Shown here piece by piece: positions 62,216 through 64,000 of a stretch of 64,000 nt of DNA. This DNA comes from Fen-1245 sp963835535 (GTDB lineage: Bacteria > Gemmatimonadota > Gemmatimonadetes > Gemmatimonadales > JACORV01): assembly GCA_963835535.1 (NCBI GenBank), contig CAWIFL010000002.1:62001-126000 (forward strand), read 5' to 3'. Below the pieces are notes generated by a model. The model was not told the origin of the DNA. It made no database searches and was given only the letters and a program-made list of their open reading frames with translations. How positions within the stretch are numbered: the first letter of the stretch is position 1; every line of letters begins with the position of its first letter. The position numbers and the translations under genes are program-made.

Positions 62216-62240
62216 CGAATGCGTTGCAGAGCCGTAGTTT
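62212..62240 (+). promoter_or_regulatory. Sigma70-like promoter of the small sorting-domain gene
   Basis: TTGACG (62212-62217), 17-bp spacer, TAGTTT (62235-62240), overlapping the selB stop. An ~80-nt leader follows, with a possible hairpin around GTGAAGTCCGTTCAC, before ATG 62324. Confidence 0.75.
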
Positions 62241-62323
62241 AGCCGATGACTAGGTGAAGTCCGTTCACTCTCGACAGGAGTCAGTCGCTAAGAACCTTTT
62301 TTGTTAGAAATGGAGTGTTGGGG

Positions 62324-62764
62324 ATGCGGCGCTCTGCGCTGGCATGGCTCGTCATCGGGCTGGCCCTGGCAACTCCGCAACAGGCGAGATCACAGAACAC
62401 GACGCCGCGCGGCGGCCAGGTCGAGCTGCAGCAGAATTACCCGAACCCGTTTAACCCGACGACAACGATCCCGTTTCGTCTGAGCGCGGATTTGTTCGTC
62501 AACGGGCATCGCCCAGTCGTGTCCCTCCGCATCTACAACATTCTCGCCCAGCTGGTGGCGATCCCGACCCTGCAGGGGACCGGGCTACCGTTGAACGGTG
62601 TCCAGCTGGATTGCCTGGATCAGAGCGGCGGGTACTGCAACTACACCGCCTGGTGGGACGGCAGCTACCTCAACAGCGGACGTGAGGCGGCCTCGGGGAT
62701 CTACGTCTACCAGCTGGTCGTGGACGGGGCGCGCCAGTCCAAGAAGATGATCGTGATGAAGTAG
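62324..62764 (+). CDS. Small secreted protein consisting of a T9SS-type/FlgD-like C-terminal domain
   Basis: 146 residues: a signal peptide (LAWLVIGLALATPQQARSQ), then a complete domain with QQNYPNPFNPTTTIPFRLS, the hallmark of type IX secretion sorting tails and FlgD Ig-like domains, ending GIYVYQLVVDGARQSKKMIVMK. There is no cargo domain: the sorting domain is the whole mature protein. Two cysteines (in LDCLDQ and GYCNY) could form a disulfide. ATG 62324 is preferred over GTG 62315 because it starts the signal peptide cleanly. It is flanked by its own promoter and a terminator. Confidence 0.8.
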   Translation: MRRSALAWLVIGLALATPQQARSQNTTPRGGQVELQQNYPNPFNPTTTIPFRLSADLFVNGHRPVVSLRIYNILAQLVAIPTLQGTGLPLNGVQLDCLDQSGGYCNYTAWWDGSYLNSGREAASGIYVYQLVVDGARQSKKMIVMK

Positions 62765-62788
62765 AAAGCATCAGGTTTTGCTGCGAGG

Positions 62789-62826
62789 CGCACGCGTCGG
62801 TCCTGGTGGCCGGCGCGTTGCGTTTT
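62789..62826 (+). terminator. Rho-independent-like terminator
   Basis: Stem CGCACGCGTCGG (62789-62800) pairs with CCGGCGCGTTGCG (62810-62822) with one bulged T and one G-U pair; 9-nt loop; TTTT at 62823-62826. Confidence 0.65.
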
Positions 62827-62922
62827 GGTGCCGGGTTGGCAGATTCCCGTCAACGCGGCCAGCGGTCCGCCAGCGCGGCAAGGCTCGGCGAGGCACGCGG
62901 CTTGCCCTTCCGCGACGGTGCT

Positions 62923-64000
<1,078 letters not shown>

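Overview
The window is 64 kb of very GC-rich bacterial chromosome. Almost everything lies on the + strand; only a PPC-like secreted protein and mazG are on the - strand. The cell it implies is a diderm: it has a TonB-dependent receptor, beta-barrel proteins, lipoproteins and a T9SS-type sorting-domain protein. High GC, very dense gene packing and the gene mix (short mannose-type PTS with HPr kinase, ComFB, SelB, a lone EutN/CcmL protein) would fit Gemmatimonadota or a nearby phylum. That placement is inference; no rRNA or tRNA gene was recognised.

Layout. 1-8059: cell-wall and division cluster ftsW(partial)-murG-murC-ftsQ-ftsA-ftsZ followed by an M23 peptidase. 8103-13573: a HisA-like isomerase, a von Willebrand-type membrane protein, a GTGAGAAG repeat patch, ftsY and recG. 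13630-19515: sulfurtransferase, SufU-like scaffold, secreted protein, nitrilase, bacilliredoxin, asnS and mazG, with several sigma70-like promoters. 19548-32714: one long run of overlapping genes, alr-deoB-cdd-eutN-lipoprotein-PorV-like barrel-mtaB-miaB-comFB-comEC-fbp-methylmalonyl-CoA mutase. 32751-41630: fmdB, argS, a PfkB kinase, purM, the riboflavin genes ribD-ribE-ribBA-ribH, nusB and a glycosyltransferase. 41642-47247: hpf, hprK and a complete mannose-family PTS (EIIA, EIIB, EIIC, EIID, HPr, EI). 47276-51470: metK, ahcY, a bifunctional nuclease and a secreted protein. 51505-56482: a cobalamin riboswitch and btuF-btuC-btuD-btuB. 56483-57411: a gene-poor gap. 57412-64000: NfeD-like protein, flotillin, recO, selB, a small sorting-domain protein with its own promoter and terminator, and clpB (frameshifted, running off the end).

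How the genes work together. Adjacent blocks build and split the cell wall, recycle SAM (metK/ahcY), make riboflavin, salvage nucleosides (deoB/cdd) and import B12, which the methylmalonyl-CoA mutase needs. HprK has its target in the same operon: HPr keeps both the catalytic His and the regulatory Ser.

Main novelty. A short dispersed repeat (about 80 bp) occurs three times. Two copies are read in frame as N-terminal extensions of alanine racemase and MiaB. The third sits inverted at the btuF/btuC junction, where the junction sequence is duplicated on both sides, like an insertion footprint. Other points are ftsY and hprK without a canonical start codon, an orphan bacterial-microcompartment vertex protein beside phosphopentomutase, a palindrome filling the spacer of the asnS promoter, and an echo of the btuB 3' end in the gene-poor gap.
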